A stretch of DNA of 64,000 nt from Brenneria roseae subsp. roseae (GTDB taxonomy: Bacteria > Pseudomonadota > Gammaproteobacteria > Enterobacterales > Enterobacteriaceae). The notes beneath the pieces were generated by a model. The model searched no databases. It saw nothing but the letters and a program-made list of their open reading frames with translations, and was not told where the DNA came from. The position numbers and the translations under genes are program-made. The DNA is taken from the NCBI RefSeq assembly GCF_003115845.1, contig NZ_KZ819028.1, positions 228,360 to 292,359 of the forward strand, read 5' to 3'. Below, piece by piece: positions 8,719 to 17,732 of the stretch (position 1 is the stretch's first letter; the number at the start of each line of letters is the position of its first letter).

Positions 8719-9651
8719 TCAGTTACGTCCGTCCAGCGCGGTAATATCCCGCAGGCCATCGCCCACCAGATTGATCCCCAACACCACGACCGCCAACACA
8801 ATGCCCGGAATCAGGATCACCCAGGGTTGAAAGAACATGTAAGCCTTGCCTTCCGCAATCATCAGCCCCCAGGACGGCATCGGGGGCTGAACCCCGAGCC
8901 CAAGGAAGGAAAGCGTCGCTTCCAGCAGAATGGCGTGTGCAATTTCCAGCGTCGCCACCACCGTCAGCGGTCCAATCAGATTGGGCAGAATCTCACGCAG
9001 CATGATAAATAACGACGATGCTCCCAGCGTTTTGGCCGCGGCGATAAACTCAGCCTCGCGCAGTTGGCGGGTAACCGACCGGGAAACAATCAGAAAACGG
9101 TCCCACAGCAGTAATCCGAGCAGCAGAATGACCACCTTGACCGATCCGCCCACCAATGCGGCTGTCGCCAGCGCCACCAGAATGACCGGCATTGAGAGGC
9201 GAACGGTCAGGATATAGCTGACGACAGAATCCACCCGGCCGCCGAAGTAGCCCGCCATAACCCCCAGCGTGACGCCGATAAATCCCGAGACCACCACGGC
9301 GACCAGCCCGATAATCATCGATACCCGCGCGCCGTACAGCAGGCGGCTCAGGTAATCGCGCCCCAGCTTGTCGGTTCCCAATACATACTCCCAGCTTCCT
9401 TTTTCATGCCATACCGGAGGGATCAGACGCTGGCTGACATCCTGCGCATAGGGATCGTGCGGGCTGATAAAAGGAGCGAAGATCGCCGCCACGATAACGA
9501 CGCCAAGAATAATCAGGCCCAGCATCATGCTGTGATGTCCCAAAATCGTTCCCAGCCAGCGCCGCATGGGGGTCGGTTCCGGGGCCAACCCCGATTCGAT
9601 AACCGGCGTTTTTTCTGCCAGTGTTGAAGAAAGTGATGATGACGTTTTCAT
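8719..9651 (-). CDS. Peptide ABC transporter permease, DppC/OppC type
   Basis: This 310-residue inner-membrane permease has a cytoplasmic N-terminus of about 35 residues, an N-terminal OppC-type segment with its first membrane span (LGLIILGVVIVAAIFAPFIS) and five more spans. The binding-protein-dependent transport EAA loop is seen as EAEFIAAAKTLGASSLFIML near residue 200, the contact for the ATPase subunits. It lies 9 bp after the DppB-type gene. It forms the heterodimeric channel with that protein. Confidence 0.92.
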   Translation of the reverse strand: MKTSSSLSSTLAEKTPVIESGLAPEPTPMRRWLGTILGHHSMMLGLIILGVVIVAAIFAPFISPHDPYAQDVSQRLIPPVWHEKGSWEYVLGTDKLGRDYLSRLLYGARVSMIIGLVAVVVSGFIGVTLGVMAGYFGGRVDSVVSYILTVRLSMPVILVALATAALVGGSVKVVILLLGLLLWDRFLIVSRSVTRQLREAEFIAAAKTLGASSLFIMLREILPNLIGPLTVVATLEIAHAILLEATLSFLGLGVQPPMPSWGLMIAEGKAYMFFQPWVILIPGIVLAVVVLGINLVGDGLRDITALDGRN

Positions 9652-9660
9652 GGAAGCTCC

Positions 9661-10578
9661 TTATTGGGTACGTAAGCGCGGATCTAACGCCGCATTAAGG
9701 ACATCCGCCAAAAATGTCAGCCCGATATAAAACACTGAAATAATCAATACGATGGCCTGCACCACCGGGAAATCATTACGGGAGATGGAATCCCACGCCA
9801 GTTGCCCCAATCCCTGTAGCGCGAAGATGGATTCAATCACCACCGAGCCGCCCAACATAAAGCCCAGTTCAACCGTGGCCAGCGCCACCACGGGAATGAT
9901 GGCATTACGCAGACCGTGTTTCACAATCACCTTGAAGGTGCTCAGCCCTTTTGCTCGTGCGGTACGGATATAATCCGAACCCAGCACATCCAACATGCCG
10001 GAGCGGGTCAGACGCATCAGCGACGGCATTGCGTAATACCCTAATGCCACCGCCGGTAACACAAAGTTGTGCCAGCTGGTGTTCCCTGCCACTGGCACCC
10101 ATTTAAGCCCAACGGCAAAGATGAGAATCAGGATCAGGGCGAACCAGAAGTTCGGCATGGCCTGACCGATAACCGAAATGAAAATGGAGCATCTGTCGAT
10201 CCAGGTATCACGAAACACCGCCGCCAGTACGCCAAGCGGTATTGCCACAACCAGCGCAAGCAGCAGGGAAACCACGCCCAGTTTGAGCGTAACCGGCATT
10301 CTTTGGCCAATCAGCTCCATGACCGTATTTTCAAAATAGAAAGAACGCCCGAAATCGAAATGCAACGCCGACCACATCCAGTGCATAAACTGCGTGGTTA
10401 ACGGCTGATCCAAACCATATTGCACCCGGATACTTTCAACCACGTCAGCGGACGCATCAGGCCCTGCTATAGCCGCCGCCAGATCGCCGGAAAGGTTCAA
10501 GAGAGAGAAACTGACTACTGCGACGGTAAACAGCACCGCCAGCGCAACCAGAAGCCGATGTAAAATGTAGATAATCAT
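9661..10578 (-). CDS. Peptide ABC transporter permease, DppB/OppB type
   Basis: This 305-residue inner-membrane permease has six predicted spans. It opens with IYILHRLLVALAVLFTVAVV, the conserved N-terminus of DppB/OppB permeases, and has the expected large periplasmic loop between spans 1 and 2. The EAA-type loop (SDYIRTARAKGLSTFKVIVKH) lies near residue 200. It follows the binding-protein gene by 74 bp and precedes the DppC-type gene by 9 bp, the canonical dpp order. Confidence 0.92.
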   Translation of the reverse strand: MIIYILHRLLVALAVLFTVAVVSFSLLNLSGDLAAAIAGPDASADVVESIRVQYGLDQPLTTQFMHWMWSALHFDFGRSFYFENTVMELIGQRMPVTLKLGVVSLLLALVVAIPLGVLAAVFRDTWIDRCSIFISVIGQAMPNFWFALILILIFAVGLKWVPVAGNTSWHNFVLPAVALGYYAMPSLMRLTRSGMLDVLGSDYIRTARAKGLSTFKVIVKHGLRNAIIPVVALATVELGFMLGGSVVIESIFALQGLGQLAWDSISRNDFPVVQAIVLIISVFYIGLTFLADVLNAALDPRLRTQ

Positions 10579-10652
10579 GAACGGTTCCTCGTTCTCGCCA
10601 GATGCCTATGGAAACCGGGAACCAATACGATGATTGATTCCCCGGCAACGTG

Positions 10653-12185
10653 TTACTTCCAGCTGGCCAATGCAAAACGCGGCAATTCATCCGGCCAGCT
10701 ATCGAAGTTCAGATCGGAGGTAAACGCATAGTTTGTTGAATAGGAAAACAAGGGAGCCAGATAGGCCTGAGAAGAAATACGACCCAACAAGTCGGCATAT
10801 TGCGCATTACGCTGTTTGGGATCGATAGTTTGGTCGGCTTTTTCCAACATGCCGGTGACTTCGGCGTCCTTCCAGATATCATCGCCCTGACCGCCAAAGT
10901 AAGGCGTGACAAATGCGGAAGCATCGTTAATAGAGTACGATCCCCAGGTACGTATTCCGATTGGCGCTTTACCGGAAATCAGATCGGCCGACATCACCGT
11001 ATATTGCACATAATGCAGGCGGGCGCGGATACCGACTTTGCGTAAATCACCGATGATCGCTTCAGCATAATCACGTTCACGATAAGCCCAGATATCAGTA
11101 TCAAAACCATCGGGATAGCCCGCTTCGGCCAACAGCTGTTTAGCCTTTTCCGGGTTGTAATCGTACTGAATCACGTTGCTGGTATTACAGGCTGTCTGAG
11201 CATGGAAACAGGCGGAATAAACCGGCTGACTGCCGCCGCGCACCAGATTATCGACAATTCCCTTACGGTTAATGGCGTAGTTAATCGCCTGACGGACGCG
11301 CAGATCCTTCAACGGCGCGCCTTCGGGACCATTGGCATTGGTGTTCAGCGCCAGGAAGCCCACCCGCATGGTTTCGCCGCTCTTCACCGTGACGTTTGGC
11401 ATCACTTCCAGTGAGGGCATTTGATCCGCAGACACCCGCCAGATCCAGTCAACTTGCCCGGTCATCAACTGCGCCAGCCGGGTTTCCGGATCGCGGATAA
11501 CAACAAATTTCAGATTGCCGATTTGGGGTTGTCCGATCGGGCTATCTTTAAAGTAGTCGGGATTCTTTTCCATCGTGACACCCTGGCCCGGCGTAACGCT
11601 GGTTATTTTGTACGGGCCGGTACCGATAGGCGCTTTGCTGAAACCCGCCAGTTTGACCTGTTCGAAATATTTGGCAGGAAGAATCGGCGTTGGACCGGAC
11701 AAATACTCCAGTGCCGCCGGGAACGGTTTCGTCAGATGCAGCTTTACCGTGTAATCATCCACCTTCTCGGTTTCTTTTATCCAGTTAACGCTCTGCGGCA
11801 TCACCGAACCAGTATTATCGCCGGCAATATTTTTAAAGGTATAAACCACATCATCAGCGGTAAAATCATCGCCATTATGGAACTTGATGCCTTTACGCAA
11901 ACGAAGCACTAATACTTCCGGCGAATCCCATTCCCAGCCAGCCGCTAACTGAGGTTCGTATTCACCGGTTTTGGGATCGCGATATATCAGACGGTCCCAT
12001 ACCAAATTTGAAAGAATGACGCCTTCACGCAGGGTATTGTGATAAGGGCTAACATTCTCTACCTCGTTATCCGAGGCATAAACTAACGTGTCGTTTTGTT
12101 TTCCCGCATAGCTGTGTGATGCGAAACCCATCAGTAACGCGGATAAAGCATATTTCTTTATCAGTCTTGCCAGGGAACGAGTCAT
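10653..12185 (-). CDS. Periplasmic peptide-type solute-binding protein (SBP family 5)
   Basis: This 510-residue protein has a basic N-terminus (MTRSLARLIKKY), a hydrophobic core and a likely signal peptidase I site after SHSYA. The mature part has family 5 features: a VSPYHNTLREGVILSNLVWD start, ERVxxKxGIKFHNGDDFTADD-like region at about 95-115, and the bilobed fold length. It delivers a peptide, nickel-complex or related solute to the permease pair encoded just downstream. The ATG at 12185 is preferred because GGAGAA lies 4 bases upstream; an ATG at 12197 lacks a site. It is the first gene of the importer operon. The substrate is unknown, but the downstream M20 peptidase favours a peptide-like one. 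Confidence 0.9.
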   Translation of the reverse strand: MTRSLARLIKKYALSALLMGFASHSYAGKQNDTLVYASDNEVENVSPYHNTLREGVILSNLVWDRLIYRDPKTGEYEPQLAAGWEWDSPEVLVLRLRKGIKFHNGDDFTADDVVYTFKNIAGDNTGSVMPQSVNWIKETEKVDDYTVKLHLTKPFPAALEYLSGPTPILPAKYFEQVKLAGFSKAPIGTGPYKITSVTPGQGVTMEKNPDYFKDSPIGQPQIGNLKFVVIRDPETRLAQLMTGQVDWIWRVSADQMPSLEVMPNVTVKSGETMRVGFLALNTNANGPEGAPLKDLRVRQAINYAINRKGIVDNLVRGGSQPVYSACFHAQTACNTSNVIQYDYNPEKAKQLLAEAGYPDGFDTDIWAYRERDYAEAIIGDLRKVGIRARLHYVQYTVMSADLISGKAPIGIRTWGSYSINDASAFVTPYFGGQGDDIWKDAEVTGMLEKADQTIDPKQRNAQYADLLGRISSQAYLAPLFSYSTNYAFTSDLNFDSWPDELPRFALASWK

Positions 12186-12224
12186 GCTATTCTCCATACC
12201 ATCAATGAAAAAATAAAATAGCGA

Positions 12225-12344
12225 TACCCCATAGATTTCAAGATGCAGTAAGGCAGCTATCGTGCCCCCGGACGTTGAGACAACGCAGTGACCGGGATGG
12301 GTGGCAAACTGCCGCTACGCCTGCAACGAGAAAGATGAAGGGTA
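12225..12344. repeat. About 120-bp imperfect palindromic intergenic repeat
   Basis: The block opens with TACCCCATAGATTTCAAGAT and closes with a sequence whose reverse complement begins TACCCTTCATCTTTCTCGTT. The two ends therefore mirror each other, each followed by GCAG. The middle is GC-richer than its surroundings and can fold back. From memory, similar short non-coding repeats beginning near TAGATTTCAAG are scattered through Serratia, Yersinia and Pectobacterium genomes. No coding capacity is seen. Confidence 0.55.
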
Positions 12345-12786
12345 AATGTTGAGTCTCCACGATGTATTCATTGCAAGACTGAAGCCAATCGACGGTTTAT
12401 ATCCTTACTGATTTTAGGCGATACCTTTCTAAAAATAAGAAACCGCAGGCGTGACGTGCTTTATTTTTGAATACTGCTTGTCAATAAATTAAAAACTCAA
12501 TTTTTAATATAAGATTTTCTTTTTTACTCACGGTTCGCTGATAGTGCATGTCATGTTGATGTTGCACTATATAAAAGCAAAACCGGGTTATTGCACTGAA
12601 AAAAATACCGGGGCGATTAAATATAAAAATAAATTATATTTAGACCGTAAAACGGATTTAACGAAAGAAGAAACATGGAGAGTAAATATTTTTACTACCA
12701 CAAAAAATGCGTTTATCAAGCTCATTCAAAATAGCATGTATTTATCTTACACCGACGCATTTCTCTAACATAAAGAGCTGAAAAAA

Positions 12787-12866
12787 GAAAAACGCCCGGC
12801 AATGAACCACACCTCAAAAGTTGGACACCAACTGATTAAAGCGCAGTTCATTGCCGGGCGTTTTTC
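12787..12866. terminator. phoU terminator with a 21-bp perfect stem
   Basis: Positions 12787-12807 and 12846-12866 are perfect reverse complements (core AACGCCCGGCAATGAAC) flanked by A and T runs, so the structure can terminate in both directions. It lies 24 bp after the phoU stop. The 38-nt loop contains a second small hairpin (AGTTG GACAC CAACT) and a stretch CTCAAAAGTTGGACACC that resembles the ends of IS150-group elements. Confidence 0.85.
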
Positions 12867-12889
12867 AGAACAAACAACGGCGAATAATA

Positions 12890-13636
12890 TTATTCGCCGT
12901 CACTGTCCTTCGCGTCTTTCGCATCCTTTGCAATCAACAGCTTTTCCAGTGCGTCGCCACCCAGATGGCGGAAATCCTGTCCTTTAACGAAATAGAAGAT
13001 AAATTCGCAGATATTCTGACAGCGGTCGCCAATACGCTCGATGGAGCGGGCGCAGAATAACGCCGTCAGCACGCTTGGAATGGTACGGGAGTCCTCCATC
13101 ATGTAAGTCATCAGCTGACGTACAATGCCCTCGTATTCCTTATCGACTTTCTTATCTTCACGGTAGATGCGAATCGCTTCATCCAGATCCATACGGGCAA
13201 AGGCATCCAGTACATCGTGCAGCATTTGCACCGTGTGCCGTCCCAGAGATTCCAGATTAACCAACAGCGGCTGGTGCTGATGAGAGAATTTCTCCAGCGC
13301 GGTACGGCATATTTTATCAGCCACATCACCAATGCGTTCCAGCTCGGAAATCGTCTTGATGATCGCCATAACCAGACGCAAATCACTGGCGGTAGGTTGG
13401 CGCTTGGCGATAATCCGCACGCAGGCTTCATCAATGGCCACTTCCATCATGTTAACCTTGGCGTCGGCTTCCACCACTCGCTGAGCCAGTTCCCCATCCT
13501 GATTATGCATCGCGGTGATGGCATCGGTCAGTTGTTGTTCCACCAGCCCGCCCATGGTCAATACCTGGGTTCGGATATGTTCCAGTTCCGCATTAAACTG
13601 ACCGGAAATATGTTTGTTCAGATTCAGGTTATCCAT
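12890..13636 (-). CDS. phoU: Phosphate signalling protein PhoU
   Basis: This 248-residue cytoplasmic protein is made of two similar three-helix PhoU domains, at about residues 15-105 and 120-210. It links the Pst transporter to the PhoR sensor kinase and keeps the Pho regulon off when phosphate is plentiful. The metal-binding type motifs fall at E-x3-D positions such as [14 protein letters not shown] in the first repeat and [14 protein letters not shown] in the second. The C-terminus ends in a charged repeat-like tail (DAKDAKDSD). It is the last gene of the pst operon, 12 bp after pstB, and ends at a strong bidirectional terminator. Confidence 0.97.
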   Translation of the reverse strand: MDNLNLNKHISGQFNAELEHIRTQVLTMGGLVEQQLTDAITAMHNQDGELAQRVVEADAKVNMMEVAIDEACVRIIAKRQPTASDLRLVMAIIKTISELERIGDVADKICRTALEKFSHQHQPLLVNLESLGRHTVQMLHDVLDAFARMDLDEAIRIYREDKKVDKEYEGIVRQLMTYMMEDSRTIPSVLTALFCARSIERIGDRCQNICEFIFYFVKGQDFRHLGGDALEKLLIAKDAKDAKDSDGE

Positions 13637-13648
13637 AATGCTTCCTAA

Positions 13649-14425
13649 TCAACCGTAACGGCCGGTGATGTAATCTTCAGTCTGTTTCTGCCGTGGTGCA
13701 GTAAACAGGGTGTCAGTATCGCTGAATTCAATCAGTTCACCCAGATACATAAACGCAGTATGGTCCGAGCAACGCGCCGCCTGCTGCATGTTGTGGGTAA
13801 CAATAACCACGGTGTAATCTGTTTTCAGTTCAGAAATCAGCTCTTCAATTCTGCTGGTGGAGATCGGGTCGAGCGCAGAGCAGGGTTCGTCCAGCAACAG
13901 AACGTCCGGACGAATCGCAATACCACGCGCAATACATAAACGCTGCTGCTGACCACCGGACAAGCTGTACCCGCTCTGGTGCAACTTGTCCTTGGTTTCA
14001 TGCCACAATGCCGCCTTGGTCAGCGCCCACTGCACACGTTCATCCATATCTGCACGGGAAAGTTTTTCAAACAGCCGCACGCCAAACGCAATATTGTCGT
14101 AAATCGACATGGGGAACGGCGTCGGTTTCTGGAAAACCATACCGACTTTCGCACGCAGCAGCGCGATGTCCTGCTTATCCGTCAGGATGTTATTGCCATC
14201 CAGCAGAATATCGCCTTCGGCGCGCTGCTCCGGGTAAAGCTGATACATTTTATTCAGGGTTCGCAGCAGCGTGGACTTTCCACAGCCGGAAGGACCGATA
14301 AATGCCGTAACCTGATTAGTGGCAATATCCAGCGTAATATCTTTTAACGCGTGATATTTCCCATAATAGAAATTCAGATTACGGACCTGGATTTTGCTGG
14401 TGGATGTCTTTGTCGCCATACTCAT
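13649..14425 (-). CDS. pstB: Phosphate ABC transporter ATP-binding protein PstB
   Basis: This 258-residue ATPase drives high-affinity phosphate uptake. Walker A is [17 protein letters not shown], the signature is [14 protein letters not shown] and Walker B is [12 protein letters not shown], all as in E. coli PstB. The ATG at 14425 gives the N-terminus [17 protein letters not shown], matching the family. It lies between pstA (51 bp) and phoU (12 bp). Confidence 0.97.
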   Translation of the reverse strand: MSMATKTSTSKIQVRNLNFYYGKYHALKDITLDIATNQVTAFIGPSGCGKSTLLRTLNKMYQLYPEQRAEGDILLDGNNILTDKQDIALLRAKVGMVFQKPTPFPMSIYDNIAFGVRLFEKLSRADMDERVQWALTKAALWHETKDKLHQSGYSLSGGQQQRLCIARGIAIRPDVLLLDEPCSALDPISTSRIEELISELKTDYTVVIVTHNMQQAARCSDHTAFMYLGELIEFSDTDTLFTAPRQKQTEDYITGRYG

Positions 14426-14476
14426 CAAGACTTCTCTCTTTTACACCGGCGCTGCCAGGCAACGCCTTGAATTTGT

Positions 14477-15364
14477 TTAATGTTTCTTGGCAGAAAAAAT
14501 AACGCGCGCCAGAATATTAAGCAGCAGAACACACAGGGTGATCAGCAGCACGCCAGCCCAGGCCAACTGTTGCCACTCCACAAACGGACTCATGGCAAAT
14601 TTGAAGATGGTGACCGGCAGGTTAGCGATAGGGTGCATCAGATCCGTACTCCAGAACTGATTCGACAGCGAGGTGAACAGCAGCGGTGCGGTCTCCCCCG
14701 CAATACGCGCTATCGCCAGCAAAATCCCTGTCATAATGCCGGACACCGAGGCTTTCAACGTGATGGCAGAAATCATTTTCCACTTCGGCGTACCCAGCGC
14801 ATAGGCCGCTTCACGCAGGCTATCCGGCACCAGCTTGAGCATGTTTTCCGTGGTGCGGATAACAATCGGAATCTGTAACAGCGCCAGTGCAATCACCCCG
14901 GCCCAGCCGGAGAAATGTTGCATTTTTGCCACTACCAGCGTGTAGACGAAAAGCCCGACCACAATTGACGGCGCCGAGAGCAAAATGTCGTTAATAAAAC
15001 GGATCACTTCAGCAATCCAGGATTTACGACCATACTCCGCCAGATAGATACCGGCCATAATACCAAGCGGCGTCCCTATCACCGTGGCCCACAAAATCAG
15101 CAATCCGCTTCCGACAATAGCATTCGCCAATCCGCCACCGGCGGTATTAGGCGGTGGCGTCATTTCGGTAAATAACGCCAGCGACATCCCGTCAACCCCT
15201 TTGGTAATGGTTGAGAACAGGATCCAAACCAGCCAAAACAGACCAAAAGCCATGGTGATCATCGATAAACACAGCGCGATACGGTTCTTATTCCGCCGCC
15301 AGGCCTGCATTTTTAGCCGTGAACGCGCCAGCTCCGCTTCTTGTTCCATGCCTAACGCAGTCAT
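14477..15364 (-). CDS. pstA: Phosphate ABC transporter permease PstA
   Basis: This 295-residue inner-membrane protein has six predicted spans and the EAA-type loop [20 protein letters not shown] near residue 195. It closely follows E. coli PstA through [20 protein letters not shown] and the C-terminal ARVIF. It forms the phosphate channel with PstC. Its ATG overlaps the pstC stop by one base (TGATG), which indicates coupled translation. Confidence 0.97.
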   Translation of the reverse strand: MTALGMEQEAELARSRLKMQAWRRNKNRIALCLSMITMAFGLFWLVWILFSTITKGVDGMSLALFTEMTPPPNTAGGGLANAIVGSGLLILWATVIGTPLGIMAGIYLAEYGRKSWIAEVIRFINDILLSAPSIVVGLFVYTLVVAKMQHFSGWAGVIALALLQIPIVIRTTENMLKLVPDSLREAAYALGTPKWKMISAITLKASVSGIMTGILLAIARIAGETAPLLFTSLSNQFWSTDLMHPIANLPVTIFKFAMSPFVEWQQLAWAGVLLITLCVLLLNILARVIFSAKKH

Positions 15365-16323
15365 CAATGCGCTCCTTCATTTTTTGTCAGACGCATAATC
15401 ATCAATTTTGAACACGCCAGAACAATAAAGGTAATCACAAACAGGATCAGACCCAGTTCCATCAGCGCCGCCGTATGCAGACCTGATTCGGCTTCAGCAA
15501 ACTCATTGGCCAATGCCGACGTAATACTGTTGCCCGGCATATACAGCGATGCGCTATCCAACTGGTAGGTATTACCGATAATGAAGGTCACCGCCATGGT
15601 TTCCCCCAACGCGCGTCCCAATCCCAGCATAATGCCGCCAATCACGCCATTTTTGGTATAAGGCAGAACAATGTGCCAAATCACTTCCCAGGTGGTGCAG
15701 CCAATACCGTATGCGGACTCTTTCATCATCACCGGGGTTTGTTCAAACACATCACGCATCACCGCAGCGATATACGGAATAATCATGATGGCCAGAATCA
15801 CGCCAGCCGCCAGAATACCGATACCAAAAGCCGGGCCAGAGAATAGCGTTCCCAAAATCGGAATACCCGACAGCACATTACCCAACGGCTGCTGGAAATA
15901 TCTGGCAAACAACGGAGCGAAAATGAACAAGCCCCACATGCCGTAAACAATACTCGGGATGGCGGCCAGCAACTCAATGGCAACGCCCAGAGGACGCTTC
16001 AGCCAGTTGGGCGCCAGTTCGGTCAGAAACAGTGCGATCCCGAAGCTAATGGGGATCGCAATAATCAGAGCAATTAGTGAGGTAACAATTGTGCCGTAGA
16101 TCGGCACCAGAGCCCCGAATTGTTCGGCAGGCGCATCCCACTCCTTCGTCCACAGAAAAGCAAAACCAAACTTTTCAATGCTGGGCCAGGACGCCACAAT
16201 CAGGGAAACAATAATGCCCCCTAACAACAACAGCGTTATCAACGCAGCCAATTTTACCAGCGCGCCAAAAATGATATCGCCGTGTTTTCCAGGGGCTTTG
16301 ATAGTTGGCTTATACTCAGCCAT
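15364..16323 (-). CDS. pstC: Phosphate ABC transporter permease PstC
   Basis: This 319-residue inner-membrane permease matches E. coli PstC in length and sequence ([45 protein letters not shown]). The start at 16323 ([16 protein letters not shown]) gives the family length; a longer frame upstream adds nine unconserved residues. It follows pstS after 147 bp. The gap contains weak foldback sequence but no clear terminator, consistent with pstS being made in excess over the membrane subunits. Confidence 0.96.
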   Translation of the reverse strand: MAEYKPTIKAPGKHGDIIFGALVKLAALITLLLLGGIIVSLIVASWPSIEKFGFAFLWTKEWDAPAEQFGALVPIYGTIVTSLIALIIAIPISFGIALFLTELAPNWLKRPLGVAIELLAAIPSIVYGMWGLFIFAPLFARYFQQPLGNVLSGIPILGTLFSGPAFGIGILAAGVILAIMIIPYIAAVMRDVFEQTPVMMKESAYGIGCTTWEVIWHIVLPYTKNGVIGGIMLGLGRALGETMAVTFIIGNTYQLDSASLYMPGNSITSALANEFAEAESGLHTAALMELGLILFVITFIVLACSKLMIMRLTKNEGAH

Positions 16324-16470
16324 GCGTCTCTCTTCTCGATTTAACTGCATTTGATAGCACAGAAGCTGCTTAAGGCGGAGAGGTTATGCCACCTTCCCGC
16401 CCTGATACAACCTTTAACCTTTCAGCGAACGTCCTTGCAATCCAGCGCAAAGAATATCGAAGAAATAATT

Positions 16471-17511
16471 TTAATATAATGCTTTACCGCTGCTGTCTTT
16501 TACCTGCGTTTTCCATGCGGCACGAATTTGCTCAACGACTTCGTTAGGCAGCGTGGCATAATCCAGCGCCGTGGCTTGCTCGCCACCTTTATTATAAGCC
16601 CAGTCGAAGAACTTCAGCACTTCAGTCCCTTGCTCCGGTTTTTCCTGTGCCGTTTGTACCAGGATAAAAGTGGTAGAAGTGATTGGCCAGGCATCCGCGC
16701 CTTTCTGGTTCGTCAGATCCTGAGCAAAAGATTTGCTCCAATCCACGCCTTTAGCGGCATTACTGAAGCTGGCGCCGGTCGGGCTGACAACGTCGCCGTC
16801 TGCGGAAACCAGTTTGGTGTAAGCCAGGTTATTTTGCTTGGCGTAAGCGTATTCCACATAACCAATGGACCCCGGCAGACGCTGCACGAACGCCGCGATA
16901 CCATCGTTGCCCTTGCCACCCAGACCAGTCGGCCAGTTTACGGTAGAACCCGCGCCAATCTTCTCTTTCCATTCAGGGTTAACTTTCGCCAGATAGCTGG
17001 TGAACACGAAAGATGTACCGGAACCGTCCGCACGACGAACGACAGCGATATCCTGATCCGGTAGTTTGGCATTCGGATTCAATGCCGTAATAGCAGGATC
17101 GTTCCATTTTTTGATTTTGCCCAGGTAAATATCACCCAGCGTTTTGCCGTCCAGCGTTAAATCGCCAGATTTGATACCCGGAATGTTTACTGCCAGCACC
17201 ACACCACCGATAACGGTAGGGAACTGGAACAAACCGTCCTGAGCTAATTTGTCGTCAGTCAGCGGAGCATCAGATGCACCGAAATCTACGGTTTTGGCAA
17301 TAATTTGTTTTACACCACCTGAAGAGCCAATCCCTTGATAGTTAACTTTATTACCAGTTTCCTTTTGATAGGTGTCAGCCCATTTAGCGTAAACTGGCGC
17401 AGGAAATGTCGCACCAGCGCCGGTGAGGTTGGCAGCAGCAAAAGCGGATACCGCTGTCAGTGAAAAACTTGCCGCAACGATACTGGCAATTGTGGTACGC
17501 ATCAGTTTCAT
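16471..17511 (-). CDS. pstS: Periplasmic phosphate-binding protein PstS
   Basis: This 346-residue protein has a signal peptide ending near VSAFA (about residue 25) and the mature start [20 protein letters not shown]. Phosphate-binding motifs are visible: [29 protein letters not shown] and [15 protein letters not shown]. It captures phosphate for PstCAB. GGAGG lies just before the ATG. Two tandem Pho boxes upstream show control by PhoB under phosphate starvation. In E. coli pstS lies next to glmS; here the ape operon sits between them. Confidence 0.97.
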   Translation of the reverse strand: MKLMRTTIASIVAASFSLTAVSAFAAANLTGAGATFPAPVYAKWADTYQKETGNKVNYQGIGSSGGVKQIIAKTVDFGASDAPLTDDKLAQDGLFQFPTVIGGVVLAVNIPGIKSGDLTLDGKTLGDIYLGKIKKWNDPAITALNPNAKLPDQDIAVVRRADGSGTSFVFTSYLAKVNPEWKEKIGAGSTVNWPTGLGGKGNDGIAAFVQRLPGSIGYVEYAYAKQNNLAYTKLVSADGDVVSPTGASFSNAAKGVDWSKSFAQDLTNQKGADAWPITSTTFILVQTAQEKPEQGTEVLKFFDWAYNKGGEQATALDYATLPNEVVEQIRAAWKTQVKDSSGKALY

Positions 17512-17587
17512 AATCCCTCCTGTGGGATACTGGAAGTGTAGACCCAGAGTCGTTATTAATCAGAGTGTAGTTTGCAGGAGGAAAAAT

Positions 17588-17638
17588 AGGACAATTCAGT
17601 GACAGTAAAATGTACTTAATGTGACGGTTTTATGACAA
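17588..17638 (-). promoter_or_regulatory. Two tandem Pho boxes upstream of pstS
   Basis: Read on the minus strand, TTGTCATAAAACCGTCAC (17638-17621) and CTGTCACTGAATTGTCCT (17605-17588) each match the PhoB box, a pair of CTGTCAT-like heptamers with 4-bp spacers. The two 18-bp boxes are 15 bp apart, and the proximal one ends 76 bp before the pstS ATG. This is the expected PhoB control region of the pst operon. Confidence 0.88.
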
Positions 17639-17665
17639 GGAAATAGAAATCGGCAGAATTCGGAT

Positions 17666-17724
17666 AAAACCAGCCAGAGTCGGAACCCGGCTGGGGAAAG
17701 ACGTTACAACCAGTGAACCTGGTT
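17666..17724 (-). terminator. Terminator of the ape operon
   Basis: After the apeR stop the minus strand forms a small hairpin (AACCAG/CTGGTT, 17708-17724) and then CCAGCC/GGCTGG (17670-17675 with 17689-17694) followed by TTTT. The second structure is a plausible intrinsic terminator. It lies between the ape operon and the Pho boxes, so it should limit read-through into pst. Confidence 0.65.
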
Positions 17725-17732
17725 ATTACCAT

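Larger units (their letters stand above)
12198..12889. other. 692-bp gap between importer and pst region
   Basis: The gap contains an imperfect palindromic repeat (12225-12344), then about 430 bp of AT-rich sequence in which no gene or known motif is convincing, and the phoU terminator (12787-12866). A 74-codon plus-strand frame at 12544-12768 has no ribosome site or recognisable family and atypical composition, so it is not called. The importer promoter must lie at the 12198-12500 end. Confidence 0.6.

Noticed and set aside
12544..12768. 74-codon plus-strand open frame in the gap before phoU
   Set aside because: AT-driven composition, no ribosome site, no family features.
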